A stretch of 64,000 nucleotides of DNA from Cenococcum geophilum 1.58 (Eukaryota > Ascomycota > Dothideomycetes > Gloniales > Gloniaceae): NCBI GenBank assembly GCA_001692895.1, contig KV748198.1, positions 966,367 through 1,030,366 of the forward strand. The letters run 5' to 3'. Shown here in pieces: positions 10,275-24,126 of the stretch. Below the pieces are notes generated by a model that saw nothing but the letters and a program-made list of their open reading frames with translations, ran no database searches and was not told the origin of the DNA. The position numbers and the translations under genes are program-made. How positions within the stretch are numbered: position 1 is the stretch's first letter; each line of letters opens with the position of its first letter.

Positions 10275-13200
10275 ACAGCGCATAGTACGTGCCTATTAAC
10301 TATTGCTATTATAATATAAGTCTTGCTCCTACTCCCTTTTAACTTAACCTTTAACTCGTATATATAGAGTATTTATATTAATAAATGTCTCTAGAGCCTT
10401 GTTTAGGTTTACCTTTATTATTATATCTGCTAGGTTGTCTTGGCCATTAATCTATTAAATCTTAAAGAGCTTTTGCCGTTTATAGGATTACTAAAGTGCC
10501 ATAATATTAATTATAAGGCGCTTTTTCTTTATAGTACTAAGCTTAACTTAATACTTATAGAGGGAGTATAAGTTGATGTATATAATTATAGAAATAACGG
10601 GAAGTTCGAGTCGATCTATAATTATCTTTAGGGTAGTTCCAATTGCAATTACTATATTAACTCCGCCGACTATTCTATATATCTCTGACGCTAGAACGCT
10701 TTAAGTAACGCGCTTACTCTTAGTTAAACTCTAATAGATAAGGTTACCGTAGATCGTGAAGTTATTCTCTCTAGTAGATTTATTCGCGATAATAATCTTA
10801 TATCCTAGCTAGGAGCTAAAATCTTTATTATTTATAAACGATTTATTAATAAATATAAAGAGCTTAGTAGTAGGAAGATTAATAAGTATATAGAGTAGTC
10901 CCCAATCGAGATAGTTTATTTACTAAGAAAGACGCTTATTTAGGGCAAGAATATTATCCTTAGTTAGTTCCTGGTGTTAAGTAGTAACAGAGAAATTAAA
11001 TAAAGCCTTAGGTTAACAGATAGAAGTAATATAAGCTCTATAAGCGCGTTACTCTATATATCCTTGCTTTAGAGAATTAACGTTAATAATATTAATCTTC
11101 TTGCCTTAACCCTTCTGGCGTAAAGCAATAGAATCCTTATTTAGGGAGAGGATATATCTATTAAAGAGTAATAGTGTTATTAAATTAAGCTTTTCCTTTA
11201 GCTTTGCTATAAGATTTACCTTTACTAGCTTATCTTCTTTAAGAGCTAAGAACTAGTCGTCTTCTAAGATAATTATATTGTTAGTTTATATGCCAACAAT
11301 TCTAAATAGAGTTTCTATAGTTATAATAAGGAAGCAGGGATTAAATATAGAAGTTGTTATTAAAAGCTTCTCTTTATAGTGCTTGCTATAGGTAGCCTAC
11401 TAGTAAGTTCCTACCTCCGCGATTCTATACAATGGCTTAAGCACAACTATAATCGTATCCTTAGGATACTGGTGGCGAATTTACTCCGGAAGGTATGCTA
11501 ATATTAAGCGCCGAGGGTGCGTCTTTAATTGGGTGTAGGCTTAAGTAATATCTCGCAAATAAACCGCTATTTTATTCTTTATTAAGGAGGGAGCTAGCGT
11601 AATAATAACTCGCTAACTAGCTTGTTGAATTATAGAAGATTGCATAAGAATTACCTCCTTACTATTATTGTTATAACCTTAGATAATAAGCCTTAATTTC
11701 TTAAATAGGGCGTTAGTAGCTTTGCCTTTAATCTCGTTAACTATTCTTAACTTAAAGATGCAAACTCTATTAAACTTAGTAGAGTTATACTTCTTAAATT
11801 TAAAGACTCCTCTCGCAATAAGACTATCAATTTCCTGCTTATTAGATGCTTAAAAAGGAGCTTTAGGGGTTATAATACGACCTTTCTTTTAGAGCTGTTT
11901 TGCGAGCTTAAAGTTAGCCTTCTCCTTAGCTGTTATAAAGGCTATTAATAACTTAACTCTATTCTTAATAGCGGTAACAAATTACTCTTTAAAATTAATA
12001 AGGTATTGGCGATTTTGTGATCCCTTTAGGCGACCTTTACCGCGTCGTGGTTACCGCATATCTACTATAATTATATTAGGATTATAGTTGCCTTCTAAAG
12101 TATATTAATTGTGGTTCTCCTTTAGGGCATCTTTTAGGGCATCCTATAAAGGCTTAAAACTGTTATCTTTATAGTAAGGCTTAATAATAGTTAAACGGAA
12201 TTAAGTGGGTCTATAAGGCATCTAAATAGTATAAGTTTAATTATTAATTATAATAAGTTAATGTGGGCCTAACTATCCTCCCTTTTTACGCTATACGCGT
12301 ACCTTAGACTAGAGTGGCAGATTAAGCGTAGTTAAAGTATTTAGGCTATTTCTTATTCCTAGTGCGTTGTTAACCTAGCGTATAGCGTAGAGATATTATA
12401 CCTCCTTTATTGTCTTGCGAATAGCCTTAGCTTATTATATAATAGAGGGAAATAGTAGAGAATTGTTAGTTATTTAAGGGTAGGCACTAAAGACTAGCAA
12501 CGTAGGTATAAGCCCATTTAGGCTAGCGGAATCGTTAATAGCTTTAACAGCTATTTATAAGATAAGCTCTTCGCTAGCGTCCTCTAGTTCTAAAGAGATA
12601 ATCTTATATACGCGGCGTAATAGCGTATAATATTGCTCCACTTTTTTAATACTATTATGTGCCTTAACAGGGACTTCCTTAACCTTAATTGCTATTGCCT
12701 TTATCTATTATCAAAACTCTATAAATAAGAAGTTCTTTCCTATATTATAGATGGTTTAATTAGGGGGTCCTAGGTAGATATTAATCTAGCATAATTATAG
12801 GGTATCCTATGCGTTCCTGGCTAATATATCCTTTAAGAAACGTGCGGCTTAGAAGGAGGTTAAGAAGTTAATAACTTAAAGTACTAGCTTACCGCTAAGG
12901 TATATAACATTAATAATAATATAGAAGTTAAAGTTGTAGTTATTTTTAAGGCTAAACTTAAATCGGCTAGGGGACTTTTGGTTTATTTAGTAGTAATAGT
13001 AGTACTTTATAAGATGCTTAATTGCCTTAACCTTAACTTTATAGCCTGCTCGCTAAAGAACCCTAAGTAGTTAGTAAACAGATAGGTGGCTAAAACGACG
13101 GTATAGTTAGCGTAACTCTAACTTAGTTAAGTGGCTTTAAGTAATACTCTTCTCTAGTTAATAAAGGAGTAACTAGGGGTAACCCTACTTGCGTATAATA

Positions 13201-15799
13201 GGCACTTAATTATCTCCCTAAATAAGTATATTTTTAAGGTTATTAAGCTTAACGCCTAATTTATTTATATTTTTGATGTAAAATAGAAACGGGGTATTTA
13301 TAGGAATAACGTGAAAAGTAATGCACCCTAAGGGGGTTTGGACCCTAATTGTGCTAAAAGAGATCGTAGTACCCTTGCTAAAACGAATCGTATATTGGCT
13401 TGCCGTTAAATGGTTAATCTAAACAGAGTTATTAAGCTGCTAAAGGGCTTAAACTTAAGGTTCTCCTACTATAGATACTCCTACGGCTCTAGTATCTGGT
13501 ATAATACTATAGAAGACGTTTACCGAGTATTTGTTATTAAAGGAGAACGCGGAATTCTTCTTTAGCTTATTAAAGATATCTAACTTTATAATAGAATAGA
13601 GCGTAAATTAGTTATTAAGAACTATAACGGTTTATATACCGTTTACCTTACTATACTTAGTAAAGTATTGGTTAGGAGAGTAGTCCTTAATTTCTATATC
13701 TATAAGGAGCTGTTTGGCCTTATTAACCTTATCCTTAAAGTCTTCTATGCCTTTATATTAAACTAGGAAGCTTTAAAAGTAGGCTATAGTAACCTTATAA
13801 TTTTTAATATTTCTTATACTTTGGCGAAACTTGTTATATGCCCCCTTTTGCTTATTAAGAGAGTGCCTAGTTAACTAGTAATTTGGCTTCTTATAAATAT
13901 AGCACTTCTTCTAGCGATTACTTTAGAATGAGCCTCTATAAGGACCTCCACCTTTACCTTATAGTCGTTAATTGTACCCTCTACTATATTGCCTACTATG
14001 GCTACTATATATTTAATCAGTCCAGTTATAATTATATTAGTTGGCTAGGTTAGCCAGGTCGATTAAAGTAGACTAGAGTTAGGCGTTAAATTACTATACT
14101 TCTTAAGAGCATAGAGCGGTGCTAATAGAAGATCTTAATTAAGTATATACTCCTTTGTAAGTATTTACAGGATTAAAAAGAGTAAGGTTATATTTTTTAA
14201 CACCTTAGTATACGCTAATGACTTAATCGCGTAGGCTAAAATCCTCTTAATATAATTCGGATAAACTACGCTAAATTGTCTAAAGTTAATTAAAGAGCTT
14301 TTAAAAACAATTAAGCTAAGGGACACCTAGGTTTGTAGTAATAATCCTTAAAAAGGTAGTCTCTCTCTATTCTAATATATACTACTACTTATTCTCTTTT
14401 ATTTTAATGTGGTATTTTAACTTATATATTATGCGGTTAAAATTATATTCTTTTCCTACTAGATAATTATAATAGAAGGTACTAGCTCAGCCCTTAAGCA
14501 TAATGGAATAGGCGTTGTGGTATTAATTAGACTCTATTCCTACCTTTTAGCAACAGTTATAAAAGATACGCAATTTCGAATTAAGAATATTATATAATTC
14601 CCTACTAAACTTCTTCTCTTAATCCGAATAGAGCTTTATAAGCTCTATAAGCAATTTTAAACTGCCTCTAATTTAAGATTAAGATAGAGGAGGTAGGAGT
14701 TATATTATAGGCTATAGTAGGGATATAGAGCTTAATGGAACAGGGCGTGGTACCTAATTCTACTATAGCAGAGTTTAAAGGTTATTAGATTGTAAAGTAA
14801 GAGGATCTTACGCTTACTTAGGTTAAGGGGTAGTAGTTAAAATTGCGGGTTAAATTAGTGGATACTAGAGAACTAAAGATAGAGGTAAAGGCGATGGATA
14901 TGGAACGTTAGAACTCGTGCCTAAAGCAATAGAATTAGAATACGTCTCTAGTGGTATATTACTTAGATTCCATTGTAAGTTAAGCTTCTTTATAGTGCGT
15001 AGTTAATGCTTAATCTCTTATAGGGTCCATTCGTGCTCTTCTTTTATATTAATAACATGCTCCTAAATATTATCTCTAATAACCCCCCCATTTATAGGGA
15101 CAAATACTTTATACTCCCGAAGGGAGTTACGGAAGTCCCGTACGATATCCTTATTTATAGAAACCTATGTTTCCTTTATCCATCTAATAAAGTCCTCCTT
15201 TATACAATACTATAGCATAATATCGTTGTATTCGCTGTCTTTATAGTATACTATGCGGTATAATAGAAATCCGTTTAGGTTCTATTGCTCGGCATTTATA
15301 AAGTTAATTATGGCTCTATCCTCTATTTCTGGGTTAATATCGTTCTCGTACTTCTTTAGGTAGGTTAACGCCATAATAGCTATTATTAAAGGTTATTTAA
15401 CGCGTTTTAATAAAAAAAATTAAGGGAAATAAAGGTTGTTCGACGTGTAGTTAGGTAGTAATTATAATCCTATAGTCTGCGAAGGTATACCAAAGGTATT
15501 AAGATAGTTGTTTTAACGCGTTTTAGACATTAACTTAGGACCTTAGGTTTAGTAATACTTCTAACCTAAAGTACTTAACTAAATCTTTGTAAACGTGGTT
15601 GTTCTATATAATAAACGCAACTTAGTATCTCCTAGTACTTAGTAACACTTCTATTACTAGTTTTCCGCAAGTCTAAAGTAGTATAGTATCGCCGAGATCC
15701 ATTCCATATAAGCGCATATAGCACCCCTATACGAGACTATCTCTTCTATTTAAAAACCTAGCTGCTTTGTGGTTAACTATGTATTTAACCACTAATTAG

Positions 15800-15964
15800 T
15801 GTTAGTTACATAGGGTGACTTACCAATAACGACTACTCGAGTAGGTTATAGTGATGTTGGTTAATAAAGCTTGTTATTAGAATAAGGAAGGGCGAGGAGC
15901 TTAAGACTCCTCGCCACACTAGTGCCGCGGCGACACGTAACGACCGCTTGCCTTATTCCCGATA
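15800..15964 (-). repeat. 5' LTR of Copia copy C
   Basis: 165 bp, followed by the duplication GATAC. The inverted repeat is perfect here: GGCGAGGAG and CTCCTCGCC with a 7-nt loop. ACTAATTAG lies just inside the element (15791-15799) and marks the presumed primer-binding region on the minus strand. Confidence 0.9.
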
Positions 15965-15969
15965 GATAC

Positions 15970-16576
15970 TCTTAGGGATTTAATTAATTAAGTAATTAAG
16001 ATTAATAATAGGATCTACTAAAGAGAGTAGACTAAAAAGGGTTAAAATAGAGTTCTATAGTTATATAAGGCGTAAGGCACGTAATAATAAAGTTAAAGTT
16101 AGAAATTATAGTATAGCGCAGAGCTAATAAACCTAAGTAGTATTAAAGAAAACTAAAAATAGAATAAACGACTATAGAAACCTAGAGAATAAGAATTAAG
16201 CGATTAAAGGTCTAAGGAGCAAAGGCTAAACTAGGGATCTTAGTAGTAGAAGACGTTTAGGCGGACTCTATAATAAAAAAAATGGTTTAAAAAAGAGGCT
16301 TATATAAATTACGGAAAATAAGGTTACTACGTTAAAGACTATAAAAGTAGTTAGAGTTACTATATAGTAAAAGAAATAAGATTAGTAGAAGACATATATA
16401 TATAGAGGGATAATAGTATACTACGAGGAATAAAAGAATATTTAATTAATAGTTTTATATTTTGTTATAATAACGCATACCAAATTTATAAGGACGCTAA
16501 GTACGGCGCAAGCTATTGGCTATAGAAGCTAAAATTATTAGAGTTTAAAGGAACTAACGAACTAGTTTATAAATTA
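15970..16576 (+). mobile_element. Outer Gypsy-like element, segment 2 (gag end with zinc knuckle), fossil
   Basis: This continues the gag reading broken by Copia copy C. A CCHC-type knuckle with GK.G spacing is visible near 16300-16350, the nucleic-acid-binding end of a Gypsy gag. The segment ends in ACTAGTTTATAAATTA (16561-16576), which is the LINE target duplication. It is heavily RIP-mutated. Confidence 0.6.
16561..16576. repeat. LINE target-site duplication, left copy
   Basis: ACTAGTTTATAAATTA, identical to the copy at 22153-22168. Removing one copy and the LINE rejoins the host element without a gap. Confidence 0.9.
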
Positions 16577-19500
16577 ATAATAATAATAATAATAATTCAT
16601 TACTTAACGTCCAATTTAGATCCCTATTGGGCCCACGCGGACTACTCCTTATTTACATATAGGGAGAAAACTCTATTTAAGAAAAATAAAAAAACCCCGT
16701 AATCCATCTCCCCGCCTTTTAGGACTCGCCTACTTAGCGCCTATAAGTCGCCTATAGTGCTCTACTACCTTACTATTTAACCTCCTTAGGAACCACTNCT
16801 GCCGTAANAAGCCTACGGACGCGCTAGTATTATAAACTNTTACTCTACTACTGTAGAGTTACTAGGGGGCACCTACTGCTNGCCCCCTTACCTTTTATTA
16901 CTATTTCCCTTATAACCCGGAACTAATTTAGCATATTTTAACTAATAAGCCACTAGGTAACCGCCTTAAGGCCTTTTTATATTAAGAGTAGTATATTATA
17001 GTTCTCTATGCCAGCTACTAAGAGCATTATTTCTTAATTAGTGCGTAGGGGGCATAGCAGTATTACGTGTTTTGGTGTCTGTTTTAGCCAGCTATATTTA
17101 TATCTCGGGCTACCTACTAAGACACCTACCTAGTAAAGCCAATCTTTTAGTCCTATTATTCCTGTTCTTAAGAGTATTACTATTATATTTTCTACCTTTA
17201 TTAGGCCTTTTTAAAGCCCTTAGGTATTTACCCCCTATAGCATTAACCATACTATAGCTTAGGTTCGTTTTACCTAAGTTAGCCTCTATACCTTTAACTC
17301 CCATTTACCTCTCCAGCGTTAGTCTAACTAGTATTATATTNCGGTAGATGGTTTCCTAGCGTTCTTATATATTCTACTTTAGCTCCTTTCTTTATCTTAC
17401 TATTATCTTTACTAACCTCTTATGCGTCTCCCTTCCTCCTCTATATAGGCCTGGGCCCTAAAGCAACACTATTCTTCTTCTACTTTCTTTACCTGTTTCT
17501 CTAATATCTCTTCCCTACTTTAGGGTTATTAGTTTATTCTCCTATAGGGCACCCTAGGGTCCCTCTATAGTTTACTTAGGCGTGTCTTAATATACTTTAT
17601 AATATTAGAGTTGCGTTTATTTTGCATCCTTTATATTATAGCGGCTTTAATATATAACTATAGGGGGGGAATATTGGATTCCTTCTTAAGCAGTGCTATG
17701 GCCATTCGCTTGTACCCGCCTATAATACTCTAGAGGTAGGCTATTTAGACCTTTTAAAGTAGTTTAAGGAGTAATTTTAGGGGGCCCTTCTTAGTTTCTC
17801 TAATGGCTTAAATACTAGATCTATATATTATAGTTAGCCAGACAATTGCTGTATATAGTAGGCGTAACCTCTAGAAGTATAGACCCTATATAGAATTAAC
17901 AATCCTAGATAAAGCGATAAACTATACTTAGCCTTTATAGGCCGCTTACGCCGCATATACGCTCCACTGGAGCTTACTATCTACCTATACTCCTAGTACC
18001 CTTAGGCCTTAAACTGGTTAACTCCTAAAGCCTTAAATGCGAATTATATACTAAAGATCTATAGATTGGTTGCGTTTTCTTATAAAATAGATTAGCTGGT
18101 ATTTCTCTAGTAAGAATTAGACTCTATAACGTCTTGCCTATTCTATATAAGTGTTATAGGCTTTCTCTAGTATTCTACAATTCTCTACGGCTGTTAGCCC
18201 GTATGTAATTAGGTTTATATCGTTAATAAAGCCTATCCCCTAGGTCGCCCCTTTCTTAAAGAAGTTAAGTAGGTTGCTTATAAAGAAAAGGAAGAGTATA
18301 GGCGAGAGGGGTAATCCTTATGGTATTTCTGTTGTAACTATAATAGGGGGGCTCTAGTATCCGCTAAAGACTAGTAATGTTTCTTTCTAGCCTATAAACC
18401 CTTAAATAAATTATATAATCCATTCTAGGAAGCCCTTTGCCCTAAGGATATATAGGAGACGCTTATAGGGTATATTATCGTAGGCACTACTAATATTTAG
18501 GCTAAGTATTAATACTACAAAGTCCTTTTATATCGCCTATGTAGATTTAATAGTAGTAGCGAGTAGCGTAAGTGCTAATAGTGTTAAGCGGTTCTTTCTT
18601 ACCCCTATTTAGCTTTGTAGTAGTAGGGCATATTTCTTTACCGTATCTGCTATATGTTCCGCTATTACCCTTTTTAAGATCTTACTAAGGGTGTTTTTTT
18701 AAGGCAATAGGGCGGTAGCTTCCTGGGATTAAGTAATCTACTTTACCTTTTTTTATATAGGATAACCGTCGTTATAGATCTTCTAAGTCACGGGTAGTAG
18801 CCTATAGCAAAGTATGCTCTGGCTATATCTGCAAGCTAAGGTGCTATAAGTGGCCTATAGGTTTTTAGGGCCTTATTTAGAATCCTATCTAGTCCTAGTA
18901 CTATATTATTTAAAAGGTGGCTAATAGTTCTAGCCATTTCCTCTATTATCATGTCGCTGTTAACCCGTAGGCGAGTTACTGGTATTTCGCCTATAATATT
19001 ACTAAGGTCTACTAGAGCTAGTTAGGGGAAGAACCTTTCTATAAGGATCTTTGCCTTCTTATTATTATTATTTATAGCCTATAATTCTTCTGCTCTTTAT
19101 AGGGGTAGTAGGTATAGGTTTTTTACTAGGCGCCTTATCTTTTTCTTTACCTATTTTACTATAGCCCAAAGGCCCTTATTATGGAGGAGGCTTAGATTAA
19201 AAGTATACTCGTTTATAAACCGTCTCCAGTTATTCCTTACTTCTTTTTTTAGGGTATTCTTTAGCTGGTTTCTTGTATCTTTATATCATCTCTCATCTTT
19301 AGGGTTATGGCTACTTATATATTTCCTTCTTACTTATTATTAGCTAGTAACTAGAATTACGTATTATATGGATTATACGTGTCACATATAGGGGCCTGGT
19401 TTTAAGATCGGGTAGTGCTCTTTTAGCCTATTTTTAATTGCTGCCTAGATTCTTTCTAGTCTTTAGTCAATTTCCTTAGGGGTGGCCAATAAGCCTCGCT

Positions 19501-22152
19501 TGTTTAGTATTAGGTAGATTTCTTCTAGGTCTTAGAGTTATTATTTAACTATATTAAGGAAACTATTTATCTTAAGCTTCCTTATTGCGTATCTTTTTCT
19601 ATTTAGTTACGCTTTGGTATCTAAGTCTAGCTATATCTAGATAGGGATATAGTCTAGGGTAAGTGCCTATTTTTCTTTAGGGTTGTACCTTTTAAGTCTC
19701 TAATATAGGCCTTCATCTATAAATATAAGGTTAATTATACTTCTAGCGGTGCCTTATTACTATATAATTGCTCTTAGGGGGGTAGCTAGCTTAAGGCCCC
19801 AGATATTTATAGCTCTTAGTAGGCACTTTAACTGTTAATCTGCAGTAATATAGATACCCCCCTACCGTAGGTAGTAGAGGTTTATATCTCCTAATAGGAT
19901 AAACTCTATACCTTTAGTTTTTAGTAAGCTTATTATTAATATAATATTCTCTATTTATAGGACCCCTTTAACCCTAGGGTTATATATATTAATAATTTAT
20001 ACCAGTCCCCTATATATTTAGATTATTATAACTATAATATCTAGGTTAACTACCTGCTATAACTATAAGGATAGGCAAATAGCCTTACTAATTATAAAGT
20101 ATACGCGTATAGCTGCTTTTGGTTCGTATAGGAGCTAAAATCCTTAGGGGCAGTATGTCAATTATATAAAGGTATTGTAATACGGCTCTTATATAGCAAG
20201 GATATAGTATTTCTCTAGGTCTAGACTGTCTAATAGGGGCCTTATAAGGCGGTGGTTTGTATTGCCGCAGTTATACTATATAATAGATAGGTAGCGGACC
20301 CCTAGCAAGGGTCCTTTAACTCTCCTTTATTCCTTACTTCTTCTATTTCTACTTTCTTTAGAATATTTAGAGCTTCTATCTCTTATGTCTATACCCTAAT
20401 TACTACTTATTTTGTATAGAGCTTTCCATTCCTATATCTTGTGTTCCTATTAGCGCTTCTATATCTAAATCTATTATTATTACCGGTTCTTCCCCTATTC
20501 TTACTAGTCAGCTATATACCCTTTATAGGTTGGCTGCGAATGTTATATTTGCCGTATTAAGTCTAATTCTTAATTGTCCTAGTCTTAAGCCTACTATCGC
20601 TATTTATTAGGGTTTTCTTACGGGGCGTCCTCTCCCTTATGTCCCTTATGACCCTTATATCCCTAATTGGTCTAGTAATGTCGCGCGGCGTCGCTTCTGG
20701 CCCGTTAAGGCTTGGGATAGCTAGCCTAGCCCTCTAGTATTAAAGGTAGGAAACGCTAGGAAGGCACCTGCGTCCCCCTAGCTTATCGCCTATTATTTCT
20801 ATTTATATAACCTAGCGTGTAGTTATTCCCGCAGCTATTAAGCCCTTGCCTTCCGTCTCCTATATTTAATACAGTCTTCTCTCTCCCACACCTTATATAT
20901 GCTTTAGTGGCAGTTTACGCATTTTATTTGGTCTTAATTTAAGTAATATCTTATATTATAGGGGCCTATACAGTGGCCGTAGCATACCTGTGCTGCGTAT
21001 ATAGATTAGGTATATCCCTATTATATATAGCGATAGTATTATTCTAGGCGTAGTCTGTGGTTATAGAGCCTTATATTATATATAAGGCTATTTATAATTA
21101 TTCCTTTTTAAATAAGGAGTTTTTGCATTCCTAGTATATGTGTACTAATAATAAGGGAGCTATACGTTTATCTGGCGTCTCCCTAGTAAGTCTTTAGCAA
21201 CCCTTATATTTTCTTATTATTTTCGTTATATGCTTAGTTTGTATTTTCCTATTAAAGCTATTAAATTTAGGTGATTTTAAGTCCTAGTATAAGGCGTTCC
21301 GTTTATCTTACTATCTCCTATATAATTGCTATATTGTTTACCTAACGTCCCTTTTCTACCTTAAGGCTTATAGGAACCACTAGGACTTTAACTAGGTAAT
21401 CCTTATAGAGTACTTTTATGCTAATACGTTCTCCTAGCCTATCCCCTACCCTTACAGCTCGTTCCTTTGCCTATTGGTCCTTTAGGGTAACTCTAATATC
21501 TTTACTCTTAAGGTGTTAGACTATAATAGCGTTATAGACCTCTTTATATATCTCTATAAGGACTTCTATTTCTAATTATCCCCTAAGCCCCTCTGCTTAT
21601 TCTATATTTGGTTATATTATAATTATATACCCGGTTATTAACTTAAGGGGGGTAGGTTCCCTATGCTATAAAAGCGCAGCTATAGTGGCCTAGGTACGGT
21701 TCGCCGGTAAGGGGGGGTTATACTTATTTTTAATTTTGCTTAGCTGTTAGAGGATTTAATTAAGGGTTTACTAGAGGGGCGCCTAAGGTTCGCTAAACTG
21801 GCGGAGCTATTCTACTAGCTGTATTAGTTTATTATAGCTAACAGTTACTCCCCTATAATTCTAAATACTAGACGCGTCCAATAGGCTTTATATTTTATTA
21901 GATGCCTTCTTAATAGAGGTATTTCCGCTTTATAGTGTGATATTCGCCCGTCTTTATTGTGGAGGGCCATTACTAGGCGTAGTTCTAGCGGTCGCGCGCG
22001 AGTGCGAGCCACCGTTGTTTAACGTGTGCCTCCCCTGCGATACATGCATCTTAGGGGGATTCTCTGGGTATTTTTTAGGGTTCTTTTAGTTGGTTTTGGT
22101 CTTTTTGGGCCAGGTGCAGCAAGAGCTCCTTTTTTTCGTTCCGACTCTGGCT
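16577..22152 (-). mobile_element. Tad-like LINE retrotransposon, apparently full length, degraded
   Basis: A 16-bp target duplication, ACTAGTTTATAAATTA, sits at 16561-16576 and 22153-22168. The 3' tail is an ATT-type simple repeat (16577-16597 on the plus strand). Read from the right on the minus strand: a GC-richer 5' end (about 21950-22152); an ORF1-like stretch ending in several CCHC-like knuckles (about 20870-21060); an APE-type endonuclease with GDINLYYL near 19860-19900; reverse transcriptase with GLPLSPILF near 18300-18330 and a GFINDIN version of the catalytic FVDD region near 18200-18240; and an RNase H-like end (about 17110-17800). The domain order fits the fungal Tad1 clade. Many TAG and TAA codons make it inactive. 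It inserted into the outer Gypsy-like element by target-primed reverse transcription. Confidence 0.85.
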
Positions 22153-22168
22153 ACTAGTTTATAAATTA
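22153..22168. repeat. LINE target-site duplication, right copy
   Basis: ACTAGTTTATAAATTA, identical to 16561-16576. It abuts the 5' end of the minus-strand LINE, so that end is probably intact rather than 5'-truncated. Confidence 0.9.
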
Positions 22169-23933
22169 GATATTAAGGATAATAAATTTAATATAGGCGA
22201 AATATTTAGTGACGATAAAGTAATAAAGGTAGCTTATTAGGAGTATATAGACCTTAAAGATATTATAAAAGAAGTAGAGGATAATTCCACTATAGAATAG
22301 GGAATATTAGTAGGGATTAAGACCCTACTAAATATAATATCTATCGCTTTATAAGACGTAAGAGAAGTAGGGTAGTAAACTACTTTGGCACTTAATAAAG
22401 GCAAAAGGCCAAAGGCTTAAGATTCTTAGGAAGAGATGCAAGACGCTTAAGATTCCTAAAAGGGGATAAGATAAGCTTAAGAACCTATAATAAATAATAA
22501 CCAATAAAGCAGAGAAACGGCTTAGTTTAGTAATATATAAATAAGCTTAGGACGAAGTTTCCTAAAGGTATAAGATTCTTAAGATAAGATAAGTAAGATT
22601 TAAGACTTTTAAGACGAGATAAGAACACTATAGAAGCCTAGTTAGACTAAGGCTAGAGCTAAGCTTAAGATAGAAGTAAGCTTAGAATTAAGAATTCTAT
22701 AGGACTAAGATTTCTAAACGTAAATAAGGACTATTAAATAAATAGATATTAAGAAGTAAGGAGACTTTAAGGATCTACTTATAAGGCGAAAACAAAAAGA
22801 AAATATAGAGGAGTTTAGATAAAGAATTCTTATATAGTAAGAATAGAAACTAGACTAGAGAACTAGTACACTAGGTTATATAAGGGATAGAGCACTTATA
22901 TAAAGAATTACTAATAGGCCTAGGGTAGGTACGCTAAGAGCTAAGTAGCTTACTAAACTAGAAGATAAAGAGGATTTAGGGATCCTTATTAGGTTTAAAG
23001 AACAATATATAAAAGGCTATTATAATATAGTAATAAGAAGATACTTCCTTACGGATAAGCTATATACACTCCCGCAGCTATACTAAAAGTAGTATAGGTA
23101 ACAACACAACGATAAGTGGGAAGATTTCTATATATAATTAGATAAGTAAGTTATTTAGGACCACCCTATTATAGAAAAGGCTATAACTTATATTAAGGGA
23201 GTTTTAATTATAATATTAAAGGATCTAGAGGAACGATTAGAGGACTAGAGAAGTAAGAAATATATCTTAATACCTGCAAATAAAGTTATAACGTTTAGGT
23301 TAGTATAGTAGAGGTTAAACTTAAAAATAAAGACGAGTTAAGAGTTAACCTAAAGCACCTAGCGTATTATACGTTATTATAGATTGTATATATAGAAAAT
23401 ATATATAAAATGTATAAAAATTAAAAATAAAAAAAAAGAATTGGAAGTACCCTATAAGAATATATTAGGCACTAGATAAGCAATAATACTAAAATGCTAA
23501 GTATATACACGGCTGGCATCTAGTAGAAGTTTAAGAGTTAGAAAACTTAATACTTTAACTAAAAAGATTCCTTGTAGAAAAATACTTAGACGGATAATAG
23601 TAGTGAGAATGCTTAAAAAATACGTGTCTATAGTATATAAAGGATAAAGCGAACTAGATATTAGCTAAAGAGCGAGCTAAGTATATAAGAATTTAGCAGC
23701 TAATAGTTAGGAAAGGTAGAGGCCTATAGAACTAGAAAGAGCTAGTAGTAAAGCCATAGACCCTTAAAGGAATTTAAAAACAACACCTAAATTTATTAAT
23801 TAAGTAGTAAGATTAATAGTTTAAAGCACTAATAGATAGTGGGGTAATATAGAACTATATTTTACTAATAGTAGTAAAAAAAATAGGATTACCTTATAGA
23901 TAGAAGAAACAACCTTATTTATTAGTTATAATT
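22169..23933 (+). mobile_element. Outer Gypsy-like element, segment 3 (linker and protease), fossil
   Basis: This continues the element hosting Copia C and the LINE. A long charged linker with recurring AAGATTCTTAAG-type words occupies about 22360-22700. A retropepsin-like region with the sequence LIDSG lies at about 23820-23920. The reverse transcriptase and everything downstream are absent: a minus-strand Gypsy starts at 23934, and the sequence beyond it belongs to something else. The element is broken and incomplete, and its 3' end is not in the window. Confidence 0.6.
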
Positions 23934-24126
23934 TGTTATAGAACAAGGGTAGTAGCTATAGAGCGTATATATTTAAGGAGTTTATAAAACGTTACGCGAT
24001 TAATTATAAGGGTTAAGGGCGTAAGGAGGTAATATACCTACGCGTAGCTAATATAAGCTATACGTAAGGTGTACGCAAGAGCACGGGGCTCTCCTATAGA
24101 GGCCCCTGCGGTAAGGTTCCGTAATA
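23934..24126 (-). repeat. 3' LTR of the truncated Gypsy element
   Basis: 193 bp, the reverse complement of the LTR family at 2466 and 8617. No partner LTR or target duplication is found on the right, in keeping with truncation. Confidence 0.9.

Larger units (their letters stand above)
9802..15964 (-). mobile_element. Copia LTR retrotransposon (copy C), full-length fossil
   Basis: Two 165-bp LTRs (9802-9966 and 15800-15964) flank 5.8 kb of interior, with an exact 5-bp target duplication GATAC (9797-9801 and 15965-15969). On the minus strand, gag lies at the right and RNase H at the left, with integrase before reverse transcriptase in element order as in Copia. A 28-bp tandem array sits between the RNase H end and the 3' LTR. 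The LTRs differ at about 13 positions, all but one of them transitions. It is structurally whole but inactive, with dozens of RIP-type breaks. It inserted into the outer Gypsy-like gag. Confidence 0.9.
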